DNA of 64,000 nucleotides from Anaerococcus pacaensis 9403502 (GTDB lineage Bacteria; Bacillota; Clostridia; Tissierellales; Peptoniphilaceae), in NCBI GenBank assembly GCA_000308255.3, contig HG326667.1:62001-126000 (forward strand), given 5' to 3'. Made by a program: the position numbers and the translations under genes. Below, piece after piece: positions 29,421 through 40,400 of this stretch (positions within the stretch are counted from its first letter, which is position 1; each line of letters begins with the position of its first letter). Under the pieces are notes generated by a model. The model saw nothing but the letters and a program-made list of their open reading frames with translations, was not told the DNA's origin and ran no database searches.

Positions 29421-30083
29421 TTAAAGTGACTTTTGTTTAAATATTTCATAATATTTATCTATTTGTGCTTTGATTTCATTGCCGAATACATCAGATCCAG
29501 ATACGATAATATCTACGCCAGCATCAATGACTTTATCTACATTAGTAGTTTTGATGCCACCGTCTACCTCTAATAAGCAATCTAGCTTATTATCGTCTAT
29601 ATATGACCTAAAAAACTTCATATGTTCAATTGTTTCTTCCATAAATGATTGGCCACCAAATCCTGGCTCGACACTCATAACAAGTACTAGGTCTACCTTA
29701 TCAAGGTATGGAATGAGTAGATTTTTATCCGTACCAGGTTTTGATGTAAGGCCTACTTCCATGCCTGCTTTTTTTATAGCATCAATAGTAGCTCCCACAT
29801 CTTCACAAGCCTCATACTGGATAGTAATCCTATCACAGCCTGCTTTTTTAAACTCATCTATGTATCTGATAGGCTCTTCTATCATGAGATGAGTATCGAA
29901 AAAATAATCATTTTTATCACGGATATCACTAATGACCTTAAAGCCAAAGGAAATATTTGGTACAAATATCCCATCCATTACATCGACATGAATCATCTTA
30001 AGGTCTGTGCCCTTAGTTTGATCCAAGTCTCCTTGTAGGTTCGCAAAGTTTGCTGACAGTATTGATGGTGCTAATTCTACCAT
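29421..30083 (-). CDS. rpe: Ribulose-phosphate 3-epimerase
   Basis: A 220-residue TIM barrel of the pentose phosphate pathway that interconverts ribulose-5-phosphate and xylulose-5-phosphate. Family marks: APSILSANFANL, HVDVMDGIFVPNISFG with metal ligands, THLMIEEP, MSVEPGFGGQ and EVDGGI. It overlaps rsgA by 7 bp and is the last gene of the long operon beginning at rpmF. Confidence 0.96.
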   Translation of the reverse strand: MVELAPSILSANFANLQGDLDQTKGTDLKMIHVDVMDGIFVPNISFGFKVISDIRDKNDYFFDTHLMIEEPIRYIDEFKKAGCDRITIQYEACEDVGATIDAIKKAGMEVGLTSKPGTDKNLLIPYLDKVDLVLVMSVEPGFGGQSFMEETIEHMKFFRSYIDDNKLDCLLEVDGGIKTTNVDKVIDAGVDIIVSGSDVFGNEIKAQIDKYYEIFKQKSL

Positions 30084-30940
30084 TTATTTTCCCTTCTTTC
30101 TTTTAGTTCATTAAAAAGCATCAGATAATCTTCGTAGCGGCTTTGGGCAATATGGCCCGCATCAAGGTCAGCTTTGACCTCGCAAGCTGGTTCATTTATG
30201 TGGTTGCAATTATTAAATTTACATGACCTATCAGCCATTTCTCTAAAACAGTATTTGAGATTGTTCTCATCTTCTATAAAGTCAAAGCTATCAAAGCCTG
30301 GAGTATCAAAGATGTGAGTATTTTCTCCTAGTGTGAAGATTTCTGTGTGGCGGGTGGTGTTTTTACCCCTCTTTGACTTGTCAGATATTTCGCCAATTTC
30401 CACATCGGTATCTACAAGGTTGTTTAAAAATGTACTCTTTCCAACACCTGACGCACCAGATACAGCTGATGTTTTACCATGGAGGACTTCCATGATTTTT
30501 CCTTCTGGGAAGTCATGGTAGTTATCAAGGGTGATGGTCTTATAGCCAATTGAATTATATATACTAATTAACTGATCAATCTTTTCATCCGAAGCTAAAT
30601 CTATCTTGGAAAGTATAATCACCGCTTCGATATTTTCATGCTCGCACATGGCTAGGTACTTATCTAAGTTAAAAATATTTAGTGGCGGGTCATTTATAGT
30701 TACAAATACTAGGATTTGGTCAATATTTGCTATGTTTGGCCTTTTAATCTCGTTTTTTCGAGGGAGGATTTCTGTGATATACGCTGTATCCTCATCTTGG
30801 ATATCTATAACTACATCATCCCCCACCAAAGGCTTGATGCCCTTGACCCTAAAATTGCCACGAGCCTTACACATATAAGTTTTATTGGGTGTTTTTACAT
30901 AATATAATTCTTTTTGAGCTTTAGTTATTTTTCCATTCAT
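30077..30940 (-). CDS. rsgA: Small ribosomal subunit GTPase RsgA
   Basis: The 287-residue circularly permuted GTPase helps mature the 30S subunit. It shows the OB fold at the start, the NKxD-type SKID, then the P-loop GASGVGKSTFLN, DTPGFDSF, and the C-terminal zinc site CKFNNCNHINEPACEVK. It lies between prkC and rpe, as in most Firmicutes, and overlaps prkC by one base. Confidence 0.96.
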   Translation of the reverse strand: MNGKITKAQKELYYVKTPNKTYMCKARGNFRVKGIKPLVGDDVVIDIQDEDTAYITEILPRKNEIKRPNIANIDQILVFVTINDPPLNIFNLDKYLAMCEHENIEAVIILSKIDLASDEKIDQLISIYNSIGYKTITLDNYHDFPEGKIMEVLHGKTSAVSGASGVGKSTFLNNLVDTDVEIGEISDKSKRGKNTTRHTEIFTLGENTHIFDTPGFDSFDFIEDENNLKYCFREMADRSCKFNNCNHINEPACEVKADLDAGHIAQSRYEDYLMLFNELKERRENKW

Positions 30941-32928
30941 TAATTTACTGGGTACACTCCGTATGATTCTCCATCTACTAGGACTTCTAGTCCTGTACCA
31001 ACTATAGATCTAACATTTAGTAATAGTATATTACCTTCAACAAGTTCTGCTCGAGTCTTGTTTTCGTTGATAAGTACTTCTGATACCTGGCCATCAACTA
31101 TGTGATATACCATTACATTAAAGCTTTCCTTTTCTTCTGGGATATTTACTCTTAAGGTTACATCACGTAACCTATTTTGAGTATTATCCTCTTGGTTTGT
31201 ATTACTATCAGTTTCATTTTCTGGGCCCTCACTGATCACGAGGTCGATTTCACTATCTCTAGCGACTTGAGTGCCACTAGCTATAGATTGGCTGATTACC
31301 TGGCCTTCTGGTACGTTGTTTGAATTTTGATAATTTATATCGCGAAGTTTTAGGCCGTGTTGGATAATTATTGCCTTAGCTTTGTCTTCTGTGCTACCAA
31401 GTAGGCTAGGTACTTCGATAGTGGATACTCTTTGATCAGGACCAGTAGAAACTACTACATCTATTTCATAGCCAGTTTGGTGCTTGCTGCCTGGTCTAGG
31501 CTCTTGACTAATAATGAGGTCACGATCTACACTATCTGATGCTTGCGGTGTAGTTCTACCAAGTCTAAGGCCAATTTCCTTTAGGGCTTCGTCAGCTCCT
31601 GCGAGTGTCATATTTCTAAGGTCTGGGACTTCTACTTCTCTACCACCACTGATGGTCAGGTTTACTATAGTTCCCTTCTCTACCTTGCTGCCTGGTTCGG
31701 GGTCTTGGCTCATGACTTTGCCTATTTCATATTCATCAGACTCCTCAGTCATAGCAATGTTTGCACGTAGGCCTTTTCTTTCAAGTTCGTTTTTAGCTTG
31801 TTCTTGATCAAGATTTAGGACAGTTGGGACTTCTCTAATAGACCCATCAGTTCTATTGCTTAAGAAATATACAGCTCCTACTAGTAGTATAGCTAGCAAT
31901 AATAGTGGCCAAATCCTTGATTTTTTGTTGCTAGTCTTTTTATCTTTTTTACTATCAGGGTTTGACACATAAACTGCTTCTTTGTCATCTTCTATATCTT
32001 CTTCTGCAGCTGCTTCCTCGTAGTAAACATTACTAGTTGGCCTATCAGCTGGTACAACTATTGGAATTTTAGCAGTATCCGATAGGTCTTCAGTTTCTTC
32101 TATATAATTTTCATTATCTAGTGCTTCAATCAGTTCCTTAGCATTTAAGAATCTATTGGCTGGATCTTTGCTAAGTAGCTTCATTATAATGTAGTTTAGG
32201 TGCTCTGAAAGATTTGGGTTGATATCAATTGGTTTACGTGGCTCATCCTGGATGTGCATGACAGCAATGCCAACTGAATTATCCGCGTCAAAAGGCACCC
32301 TGCCTGTAGCCATCTCATACATTACTGTTCCTAGAGAGTAAAGGTCAGATTTTTCATCTACTATTTTTCCCTTGGCTTGTTCTGGGGAAATATAGTGGAC
32401 TGTGCCTAGTATAGAGCTAGTGTATGTGATAGTTGCATTTGATGATACACGAGCTATGCCAAAGTCTGTCACTTTAGCAAGGCCATAATTATCTATTAAG
32501 ATATTTTGTGGCTTGATGTCTCTGTGGATAATGCCTGATTGGTGGGCTGTTTTTAGGGCTTGAGCAATTTGAGTAGAATAATCTATGATGTCATGATTAC
32601 TTAGTCTACCTTCTGAAACTATGACATCTTTGAGTGTCCTACCCTCTACATATTCCATGACAATATAATATATCCTAGACCCCATATAGAGGTCTTGGCC
32701 TATGTCAAAGACATTTACAATATTTACATGTGAAAGTTTGGCTGCTGATTGGGCTTCGTTATTAAATTTCTTTAGAAACTCATCATCCTCTGCATATTGG
32801 TCTTTTAGGATTTTTATCGCTACAAATCTATCAAGGAGCTTATCTTTGGCCTTGTATACCTTGGCCATGCCTCCCACGCCGATTTGTTCGATAATCTCAT
32901 ACCTACCGTCCAAAATTACTTTTTCCAT
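30940..32928 (-). CDS. prkC: Membrane Ser/Thr protein kinase with PASTA repeats
   Basis: The 662-residue protein has a cytosolic Hanks-type kinase domain (GVGGMAKVYKA, IIHRDIKPQNI, TDFGIA), one membrane span (about 344-361, WPLLLLAILLVGAVYFL), and three extracellular PASTA repeats that sense peptidoglycan or lipid II. A further C-terminal beta domain of about 75 residues follows a Glu/Asn-rich linker. It phosphorylates proteins of cell-wall growth. Its phosphatase PrpC is encoded just upstream, with 8 bp between them. Confidence 0.96.
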   Translation of the reverse strand: MEKVILDGRYEIIEQIGVGGMAKVYKAKDKLLDRFVAIKILKDQYAEDDEFLKKFNNEAQSAAKLSHVNIVNVFDIGQDLYMGSRIYYIVMEYVEGRTLKDVIVSEGRLSNHDIIDYSTQIAQALKTAHQSGIIHRDIKPQNILIDNYGLAKVTDFGIARVSSNATITYTSSILGTVHYISPEQAKGKIVDEKSDLYSLGTVMYEMATGRVPFDADNSVGIAVMHIQDEPRKPIDINPNLSEHLNYIIMKLLSKDPANRFLNAKELIEALDNENYIEETEDLSDTAKIPIVVPADRPTSNVYYEEAAAEEDIEDDKEAVYVSNPDSKKDKKTSNKKSRIWPLLLLAILLVGAVYFLSNRTDGSIREVPTVLNLDQEQAKNELERKGLRANIAMTEESDEYEIGKVMSQDPEPGSKVEKGTIVNLTISGGREVEVPDLRNMTLAGADEALKEIGLRLGRTTPQASDSVDRDLIISQEPRPGSKHQTGYEIDVVVSTGPDQRVSTIEVPSLLGSTEDKAKAIIIQHGLKLRDINYQNSNNVPEGQVISQSIASGTQVARDSEIDLVISEGPENETDSNTNQEDNTQNRLRDVTLRVNIPEEKESFNVMVYHIVDGQVSEVLINENKTRAELVEGNILLLNVRSIVGTGLEVLVDGESYGVYPVN

Positions 32929-32936
32929 AGTCTCAC

Positions 32937-33662
32937 CTACATTCTAATTGTGGTAACTGTGATATTGTCTTTACCACCAGCCTCAAGGGCTGCCTCAACT
33001 AACTTTTGTGAAAGATCGTATACATCTTCATTTTCGCTAATGATTTTAGAGATTTCTTCATCTGTTAGCTCATTGGTCAATCCATCCGTTGCTAATAGCA
33101 TGACATCACCTTCTTGAATTTCCAAGTTGTTGTGGTCTGCCATAGCAATTGGGCTCACCCCTACTGCCCTTGTTACCGCAGATTTGTTGGCAAAATTTTC
33201 TGCCTCCTCTGCCCTTAGAGCTCCTCTCTCAATAAGTTCATTGACTAAGGAGTGGTCTTTGGTTAGCTGGGTAAGATTGCCCTGTCTATAAAGATAAATT
33301 CTAGAATCTCCAATGTGGCTTAAGTGATATTCATTATTCTTATAATCAATACAGCAGCAAACAACTGTAGTTCCCATCTTTTCATTTTTATTGGTTGCTA
33401 AGTCATACACTTCGTCATTGGCTGCATAGATGGCTGATTCTTGGTAGTCTAGTATGTTTACGTAATCATCCAATTTTTCTGTTTTGATAAATTCTATGAA
33501 GCTCTTACAAGCCAAACTGCTTGCTAATTCTCCATCGCTATGGCCACCCATCCCATCAGCTACTATGAAGAAATCATAGTCTGCTATAGATATATTGTCA
33601 TAGGAATCTTCATTTATTTCTCTTATCTTTCCAATATTGGATACTGAACTGAATTTCATCAT
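32937..33662 (-). CDS. prpC: PP2C-type Ser/Thr phosphatase, partner of PrkC
   Basis: The 241-residue PPM phosphatase has NEDSYDN, VADGMGGHSDGELAS with metal-binding Asp, SHIGDSRIYLYR, LLATDGLTNELTDEE and GGKDNITV, a full PP2C set. It reverses PrkC action. It overlaps rlmN by one base. Confidence 0.95.
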   Translation of the reverse strand: MMKFSSVSNIGKIREINEDSYDNISIADYDFFIVADGMGGHSDGELASSLACKSFIEFIKTEKLDDYVNILDYQESAIYAANDEVYDLATNKNEKMGTTVVCCCIDYKNNEYHLSHIGDSRIYLYRQGNLTQLTKDHSLVNELIERGALRAEEAENFANKSAVTRAVGVSPIAMADHNNLEIQEGDVMLLATDGLTNELTDEEISKIISENEDVYDLSQKLVEAALEAGGKDNITVTTIRM

Positions 33663-34687
33663 TACCTCGCGTAGTTATTTCTAAGCTGGCCGCAACTTGC
33701 ATCTATATCTTCACCCATAGAGTATCTAATAGTAGCATTTAAGCCATTTCTGCTAAGCTTATCTCTAAAATCTTTTATAACACTATTTTTTGTTTTGCCG
33801 TGCTTAAATTCTTCGATAGGATTTAAAGGGATTAGATTAATATGAATATTTTTACCTTTTAGTAAAGCTTTTAGATTATAAACATCTGCATCACTATTAT
33901 TGACCCCGTCAATCACTACATATTCAAAAGAAACCCTGCGTTTAGTTTTCTCTAAATAATAGTCTGTAGCTTCAATTATACTTTTAATCGAATATTTATT
34001 GGCAATTGGCATATATTCTCGCCTTTGCTGATCTGTAGCATAATGAAGGCTTACCGCTAGATTTACATCTAAGCCTGTGTCTGCTAGGTCGTAAATCTTT
34101 GGGCTAAGGCCTGATGTAGATAAGGTAATCGACCTGTGAGAAAGATTTCTGCCTGCCTCATCTGTTATGATTTCGAGAAACTTGGTAATATTGTCAAAAT
34201 TATCCAGTGGCTCGCCTATGCCCATAATTACAATATTGTTGATATCACCATTTAATCTTTCTAGTGTGTATACCTCTTCGATTAGCTCTGAGGCTGTCAT
34301 ATTGCGAGCAAGCCCATTTTTGGTAGAAGCACAAAAAGTACAACCCATCCTACAACCTACCTGAGATGATATACAAATGGTTTTTCTGTCTTCATAGTCC
34401 ATAAAGACAGCTTCAATGATATTGCCATCCCCTAGCTCAAATAGGTATTTTTTAGTAGAATCGACTTTGGATTCGAAAGTTTGGAGCATCTTTACCTGAT
34501 CTATAGCAAATTCATCCGCCATCTGCTCTCTCATATCGAGAGGCAAATCAGTCATTTCATTAAAATTGTTGATTTTATTTACATGAATTTGGCGGTAGAC
34601 TTGCTTGGCCCTAAACTTCTGGAAGCCTTTTGCAGTAAATATTTCTTCTAATTCTTTAATTGTCTTATCATTTAAAGTTTGTTTCAT
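33662..34687 (-). CDS. rlmN: Dual 23S rRNA/tRNA adenosine C2-methyltransferase RlmN
   Basis: The 341-residue radical SAM enzyme has the CxxxCxxC cluster in GCRMGCTFCAST, GIGEPLDN, and the catalytic Cys in GEDIDASCGQLR near the C-terminus. It methylates A2503 of 23S rRNA and A37 of some tRNAs. It lies in the def-fmt-rsmB-rlmN-prpC order of the Firmicutes. Confidence 0.97.
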   Translation of the reverse strand: MKQTLNDKTIKELEEIFTAKGFQKFRAKQVYRQIHVNKINNFNEMTDLPLDMREQMADEFAIDQVKMLQTFESKVDSTKKYLFELGDGNIIEAVFMDYEDRKTICISSQVGCRMGCTFCASTKNGLARNMTASELIEEVYTLERLNGDINNIVIMGIGEPLDNFDNITKFLEIITDEAGRNLSHRSITLSTSGLSPKIYDLADTGLDVNLAVSLHYATDQQRREYMPIANKYSIKSIIEATDYYLEKTKRRVSFEYVVIDGVNNSDADVYNLKALLKGKNIHINLIPLNPIEEFKHGKTKNSVIKDFRDKLSRNGLNATIRYSMGEDIDASCGQLRNNYAR

Positions 34688-34688
34688 A

Positions 34689-35969
34689 TTATTTCTTCTT
34701 AAATCTGCTTATAAAAAACCCATCTGTTTCATCTAAGAAATTGGCATATTCGATGTATTCTTTCCCATCTATCATATCTATTTCTAGGTCTGCTTTATCC
34801 TTTAGGTATGCTAGATTTGCTTGATTTTCAAGATTTCCAATTGTACATGTGGAGTATACTAATATCCCACCTTGTTTGACATACTTTATAGCCTGGTCTA
34901 GGATGTCTCTTTGGAGGGATGCAAGAGTTCTAATATCTTCTATAGACCTATTATATCGTATTTCTGGCTTTCTTCCCATCACGCCTAGGCCCGAACAAGG
35001 AGCATCGACAATGACATAGTCAAAGGCATTTTCATATGCGCTTACGAATTCATTAGCATCAAAACTAGTCAATTCTATATTAGTAAGGCCTAGCCTATTT
35101 ATGTTCTCACTTATTAAAGGCAATTTTTCTTTTATGATATCATTGGCAATTATAGCCGCCTCGTTATTGGTATATTCGCCAATATATGAAGTCTTAGTAC
35201 CAGGAGCAGCACATAAGTCTAAGACTTTCGTTCCAGCTTTTGGGTCTAGGACTTCTATGGTTTTCATAGATGATTCTTGCTGGATGGTAAAGAGCCCATT
35301 TTTAAATTCAGTAGTTGCTGCAAGGCCAGCAGGATTTGCTACCCTAAGGGCGTTTTCTGATATTGTTCCTTCACTTATATCATAACCCCTTGCCTCAAGC
35401 AGGTCTTTTAGGGCTTTTCTATTGGTTTTAAGATTATTTACTCTTATCGTAAGGACTGGCTCGGTATTTATATAGCGAAGGAAGTTTTTAGTATAATCCA
35501 TCCCATAGTTATCGTAGATATAACGGGTGATCTCTTCTGGTAATGAGTACCTAATAGAAAGCGACTTGATATCATCAGACTCTTTTATCTTTGCTATTTC
35601 ATCTTCATCTCTAATAAAATTTCGAAGAATCCCATTTACAAAGCCTGCTGATTTGAAATTCACTTTTTTAGTTAAATCTACTAGTTCATTGACAATAGCA
35701 TAGTCCTTGGTATTTAGAAAATGGATATTATAAAAGCCAATTTCTAGGATTATTAGAACTTCATCGTGGATTTTCTTAAGTCTAACACTTGATAGCTTTC
35801 TTATCATATAGTCTAGGTAGATTTTGTTTTCCAAAACCCCATAGACTACACGGGTTACAAAGCCTAGATTATTGGCATCATGGGCAAATTTATTAATTTC
35901 CTCATTGGACTTGGCTTCTTTATTTATAACATTATTTAGAATCTTAAGGCTCAGGGCTAAATCATTCAT
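34689..35969 (-). CDS. rsmB: 16S rRNA (cytosine-967-C5)-methyltransferase
   Basis: The 426-residue enzyme has an N-terminal NusB-like RNA-binding domain (about 1-130) and a methyltransferase domain with VLDLCAAPGTKTSYI, DAPCSGLGVMGRKPEIR and the catalytic STCTIGNLENQ. It methylates C967 of 16S rRNA. Start overlaps the fmt stop by one base. Confidence 0.96.
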   Translation of the reverse strand: MNDLALSLKILNNVINKEAKSNEEINKFAHDANNLGFVTRVVYGVLENKIYLDYMIRKLSSVRLKKIHDEVLIILEIGFYNIHFLNTKDYAIVNELVDLTKKVNFKSAGFVNGILRNFIRDEDEIAKIKESDDIKSLSIRYSLPEEITRYIYDNYGMDYTKNFLRYINTEPVLTIRVNNLKTNRKALKDLLEARGYDISEGTISENALRVANPAGLAATTEFKNGLFTIQQESSMKTIEVLDPKAGTKVLDLCAAPGTKTSYIGEYTNNEAAIIANDIIKEKLPLISENINRLGLTNIELTSFDANEFVSAYENAFDYVIVDAPCSGLGVMGRKPEIRYNRSIEDIRTLASLQRDILDQAIKYVKQGGILVYSTCTIGNLENQANLAYLKDKADLEIDMIDGKEYIEYANFLDETDGFFISRFKKK

Positions 35970-36898
35970 TAAAGGCTGATTCCTTCTTTAAAATCATTGC
36001 CCATTAGGAAGGACTTGGTATCCATGGCTTTTTTCCCAGGGAATTGTAGACGGTTTATTTTTATCGCCCCATCGTTTGTTCCGATAATGATGCCTGATTT
36101 GGCATTTGCTTCGTGGACAAAACCTGGCTCTCCTTCATAAGAATCAACGATTTCCGCTTCTAAGACTTTCACATTATTGCCCTCATATTCAAAAAAGGCA
36201 GTTGGATAATCAATTAGGGCCCTGATTTGATTGTAGATGGTAAATGAATCTTTTGTCCAATCTATCCTACCCATCTCTTTATCTATTTTTGATGTAAAAG
36301 TAGCTTCATCATGGTTTTGCTTTATTCTATTGGCATAAAGCTCATTAAAGTTTATTAGGGTATCGCGGATAGCTTTAGACCCTAGCTCAGACATTTTCTC
36401 TTCTAGGGAATAATAATCATCCTTGATATCCACATCCACTATTTCTTGCATGAGAATATCCCCACTATCCATACCTTTTTCAATAAGCATAGTGGTTGGA
36501 GCAGTCTTAGTATCTCCATTTAGTAGGGTAAATTGCATAGGGGCTGCGCCCCTGTATTTAGGGAGGATGGATGGGTGTAAATTAATTATTCTGTCACTAA
36601 ATGCCTCAAGTAGTATATCTCCGATTAATTGACCAAAGGCAACTACTACTATAAAGTCAATTTCTAAGTCCTTTAGCGTATCTACAAACTCAGTTGTATT
36701 GACTGATGCTGGTGTAATCACATCTATATCGTGGTCAAGGGCGTATTGTTTAATCTCAGTAGGGCTAACCTTATTTCTAGATCTTTTCTTATCTGGAGAA
36801 GATACCACAAGTTTTACATCAAAATTATTATCATTATAAAGAACATCCAAAGTCTGCACTGCAAACTTTGGATTGCCCATAAAACATATATTAAGCAT
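35969..36898 (-). CDS. fmt: Methionyl-tRNA formyltransferase
   Basis: The 309-residue enzyme formylates initiator Met-tRNA. It has FMGNPKFAVQTL at the start, LHPSILPKYRGAAPMQFTLLNGD with the catalytic Asn-His-Asp group nearby, and MDSGDILMQ. It overlaps def by 8 bp; the two act at the start and end of formyl-Met handling. Confidence 0.96.
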   Translation of the reverse strand: MLNICFMGNPKFAVQTLDVLYNDNNFDVKLVVSSPDKKRSRNKVSPTEIKQYALDHDIDVITPASVNTTEFVDTLKDLEIDFIVVVAFGQLIGDILLEAFSDRIINLHPSILPKYRGAAPMQFTLLNGDTKTAPTTMLIEKGMDSGDILMQEIVDVDIKDDYYSLEEKMSELGSKAIRDTLINFNELYANRIKQNHDEATFTSKIDKEMGRIDWTKDSFTIYNQIRALIDYPTAFFEYEGNNVKVLEAEIVDSYEGEPGFVHEANAKSGIIIGTNDGAIKINRLQFPGKKAMDTKSFLMGNDFKEGISL

Positions 36899-37367
36899 CG
36901 GTTTTCTCGTAAGTTACTTCTTCTATATACTTATCCCTGAAAAGAATACCGTTTAGGTGGTCTATTTCGTGGGATAAAATTACTGCTGGGAAACCATGAG
37001 CATCCCAGGTTTGTTCATTACCTTCTTCGTCTAGGTATTTAACTACGACATGCTCAGGTCTTTTTACAGTCGCGTTAAAATTAGGTATAGAAAGACAACC
37101 TTCCACCCCAATTTGTTCACCTTCTGCTTCTATAATCTCTGGATTTATTAGCTTAACTAGTCCAGTTTCTTCATCGCGTGGGTCTATAACTATAACTCTT
37201 TTTAATATTCCAACTTGAGGAGCAGCAAGGCCTACGCCGTCAGCTTCATACATGGTTTCGCCCATGTCATCCAGCAGTACTTTTATTCTATCTGTAATCT
37301 CAGGCACTTCTTTACATACTTTACGAAGTATTGGATCGCCTTCGAGTCTTATATTCCTAATTGCCAT
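36891..37367 (-). CDS. def: Peptide deformylase
   Basis: Start at ATG 37367 behind GGAGGA gives 158 residues (MAIRNIRLEGDP); an upstream in-frame start would enter the smc gene and lacks a ribosome-binding site. All three motifs are present: GVGLAAPQVG, EGCLSIP and HEIDHLNG with the metal-binding Cys and two His. It removes the formyl group from new proteins. Confidence 0.96.
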   Translation of the reverse strand: MAIRNIRLEGDPILRKVCKEVPEITDRIKVLLDDMGETMYEADGVGLAAPQVGILKRVIVIDPRDEETGLVKLINPEIIEAEGEQIGVEGCLSIPNFNATVKRPEHVVVKYLDEEGNEQTWDAHGFPAVILSHEIDHLNGILFRDKYIEEVTYEKTDA

Positions 37368-37410
37368 ACGTCCTCCTTTTTTACTTATTTTACTTTTTGG
37401 CAAAGTTTTT

Positions 37411-40400
37411 TCAATTATCATCAAAGTCAATAGAATATATCTTACTTATCCCATCATCTCCTATAGTCACCCCATAAATCATTTCAGCTAATTGCATAGT
37501 CGTTTGCCTGTGGGTAATCATGATAAATTGGGAATTAACCGATAAGGTCTTTAAGTATTCTATATATCTTTTTATGTTTGTTTCATCTAAAGCTGCGTCG
37601 ATTTCATCTAAAATTGCAAATGGAGCAGGATTTGTCTCAAAGATTGCAAATAGAAGAGCTACAGCAGTGAGCGCCTTCTCCCCACCTGATAATAGTGAAA
37701 TCGACTTTAGGGACTTTGATGGAGGGCGGGCTATGATATCAACTCCCGCTATAAGCTCATCTTCGTTATCTAGCTTGAGCCTTGCCTCCCCTCCCATAAA
37801 CAGAGTGGTAAAAATCCTTGCAAATTTCTCGTTTATGATATCAAAGTTTTTCTTAAACTCTTCTTTCATTTCAGATTCGAGGGCTTCTATCATTTTTAGA
37901 ATATTAGCCTGACTTTCTCTTAGATCGGCCAATTGCCTATCTATAAAGATAAAGTCTTCTCTAGCCGCTTTGTAATTTTCCAGTGAGTCCTCGGTGAAAT
38001 ATCCTATGGAGTTGATTGATTTTTGGAGATTAATAAGTTCTGCTTTTGTAACATCTATCTTATCTTGGTCTTTGAATTTTTCTTCCAATTGGTCGATACC
38101 AATTGATATGAATGGCTTGATGTCATCTATTAGATTGTCATAGTCCTTTGTGTAAGATTCTAGTTTGTATTCGTATTTTACTTTTTGTAGCTCTCTATTA
38201 TTGAGCTCATCTTCTAATGTCTTAAGTTTTTCTAGCTGGGTCTTATTTTGAGATTCTTTATCAGAAAGCTCCGACCTTAGATTCTCTAGACTCTCTTCTA
38301 ATTTTGCTATCAATTCCTTATTTCTAGCAATCTCTTTATTAAGCTTCTCATTTTCCGCTGCCGCTTCAGTAATGATATCCGTACTTTCAGCTTTAAGCTT
38401 ATCTTCAAGTTTTAGGCTATAGGCAAGATTATTAAGCTCATCGGTGATTTGACCTATGGTATTTGTTATCATATTGATATCTCTTTGGGCAAGCTCTAGG
38501 TCATTTTGATTTTTTATCTTACTTGCCTTAAGGTCTTCGACTTTATTTTCATAGTCTTTTTGCTTATTCGTGTAGTCTTCCACCAATTTTCCGTATTTAT
38601 CGCGCTTAGCATATAGGTCATCGATGTCAATAGCTTCGATATTGCTATTATCGGTTTCTATATTGCTAGCTAACTCTTCTTTACGGTTGTTGAGATTTTC
38701 TAGTTTGTAGTCTATATTTGTTATCTGATTATTTAAGTCAGTTTTTTCTGTATTTAGCACCTCAAAACGCTCAGAAAGTGATTGGAGCTCATCTTCGAGT
38801 TTGTGCTTTTTCTCAATTACTTTTTCTATTGATGTATCAATCTCTGCCTTCTCCACTCTCAGCTTATTTATTTTAATTTCACTTTGTTTAAGGTTTTTCT
38901 TACGATTCAAAAGACCAGTATTGGTCTTCTTATTTTTATTTGAACCAGCTGCCATCGAACCCCAGGAGCTAATCACATCGAGGTCCAGAGTAATTATCTT
39001 ATAGCCCTGTACATTTTTCGAAAGGCTAGTAGCATCGTCGATATTTTTTACTACCACAGTGGATCCAAGAAATTGATTTATAATCCCTGTGAGCTTTTCA
39101 TCATAGGCAATGAGGTCATAGGCCATGGCTATGACTTCGGGATAATCTGGCTGACCTTTCCTCCTGCCTGATACTGAATCTATTGGAAGAAAGGTAATTC
39201 TTCCCAAATGATTGGCATTTACAAATTTAATCAAATCACGAGAATCATCTTTGGTGCGCGTGATGATATTTTGAAGGCTTGCTCCCATGAGATTGTCGAT
39301 TATTTCTTCGTAGCCTTCTTTTACACTAATAAGATTTGCCAGTGTATCTATATAAAGCTTGTCAAGTCCTTGGGCCTTGGTTTTATTTAGAAAGTCACTT
39401 ACAGAATAAAAGTAGCCTTCATTATTCTCGAGTAGATTTTTGCTGAATTTGTATTCATTGATTTGTGTTTTTAGGTCAATGTTATTTTGATTTAACTTAC
39501 TATTTAAATAAGTTAAGTCATTATTTATCTTATCTAAATCTTCTTTTCTCGTATTGATATCTTTACTGATGGATTCAGATTGATTGTACAAATCAATTTT
39601 TTTAGCGCTTAGGTCTTTGAGTTTGATATTTAAGTCTTCAATCTCAGCTTGGATTTCTGCTAATCTTTTTTGATTAACTTTGATTTCTTCTGCTAGTTTT
39701 TGATCAATTATTTCCATACTACGTTTACTTACTTCGTAGTCGTAGATGGATTTATCGATAGCTGCTTTGTGAGAAGTGATTGTTTCTAATTCTGCAATTA
39801 TTTTGTCAGAATCTTTGCTGAGTTCATTAATTTCGAGCTCGAAATCTTTTATTTTTTCATTTAAATCTGCTATTAGTAATTTTTTATCAGATAGATTTTG
39901 ATTTTCAGCTTCTAATTTTGTAGTTAAAGAACTAGACTTTTCATTATTAGAACTTAAGTTATCCTCTATCCTAGCTAGGTCTTTATTGCTATAGCTTAAT
40001 TTTTGTGTATTTAAATCAATCTTATTTTTATTATTTTCATTTACCTTTTCTAAGGACCTTAGCTTGGACTCTTTGGCAAGAATCTCATTATTGAGATTTT
40101 CGTATGTTTCGTTAAATGGCCCTAGCTTAGATTTGATGATATCTATTGATTTATTTATATCAGCTATAAGTTTGTGATTGGCCTCAATATCAGCTTCTAC
40201 AGATTTTTTGCTTTCTAGAAGTGATTTCGACTTATTTCTCATATAATGGTAGGACTTTTGATTTAATAAGTCAGATTGGCTCGTCCACTTGTTATGATTT
40301 TCTGCTTCTATTTTTAGCTTGGCTAAATCTTTTTTCTTGTACTCCCACTCGTATTCGATAATGTCTAGGTCTTCTGTGACTTTATCGAGCTTCTTACTCG

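Noticed and set aside
30606..30907. Overlapping plus-strand frames opposite rsgA
   Set aside because: Antisense shadows of a conserved gene; composition follows the codon pattern of rsgA.
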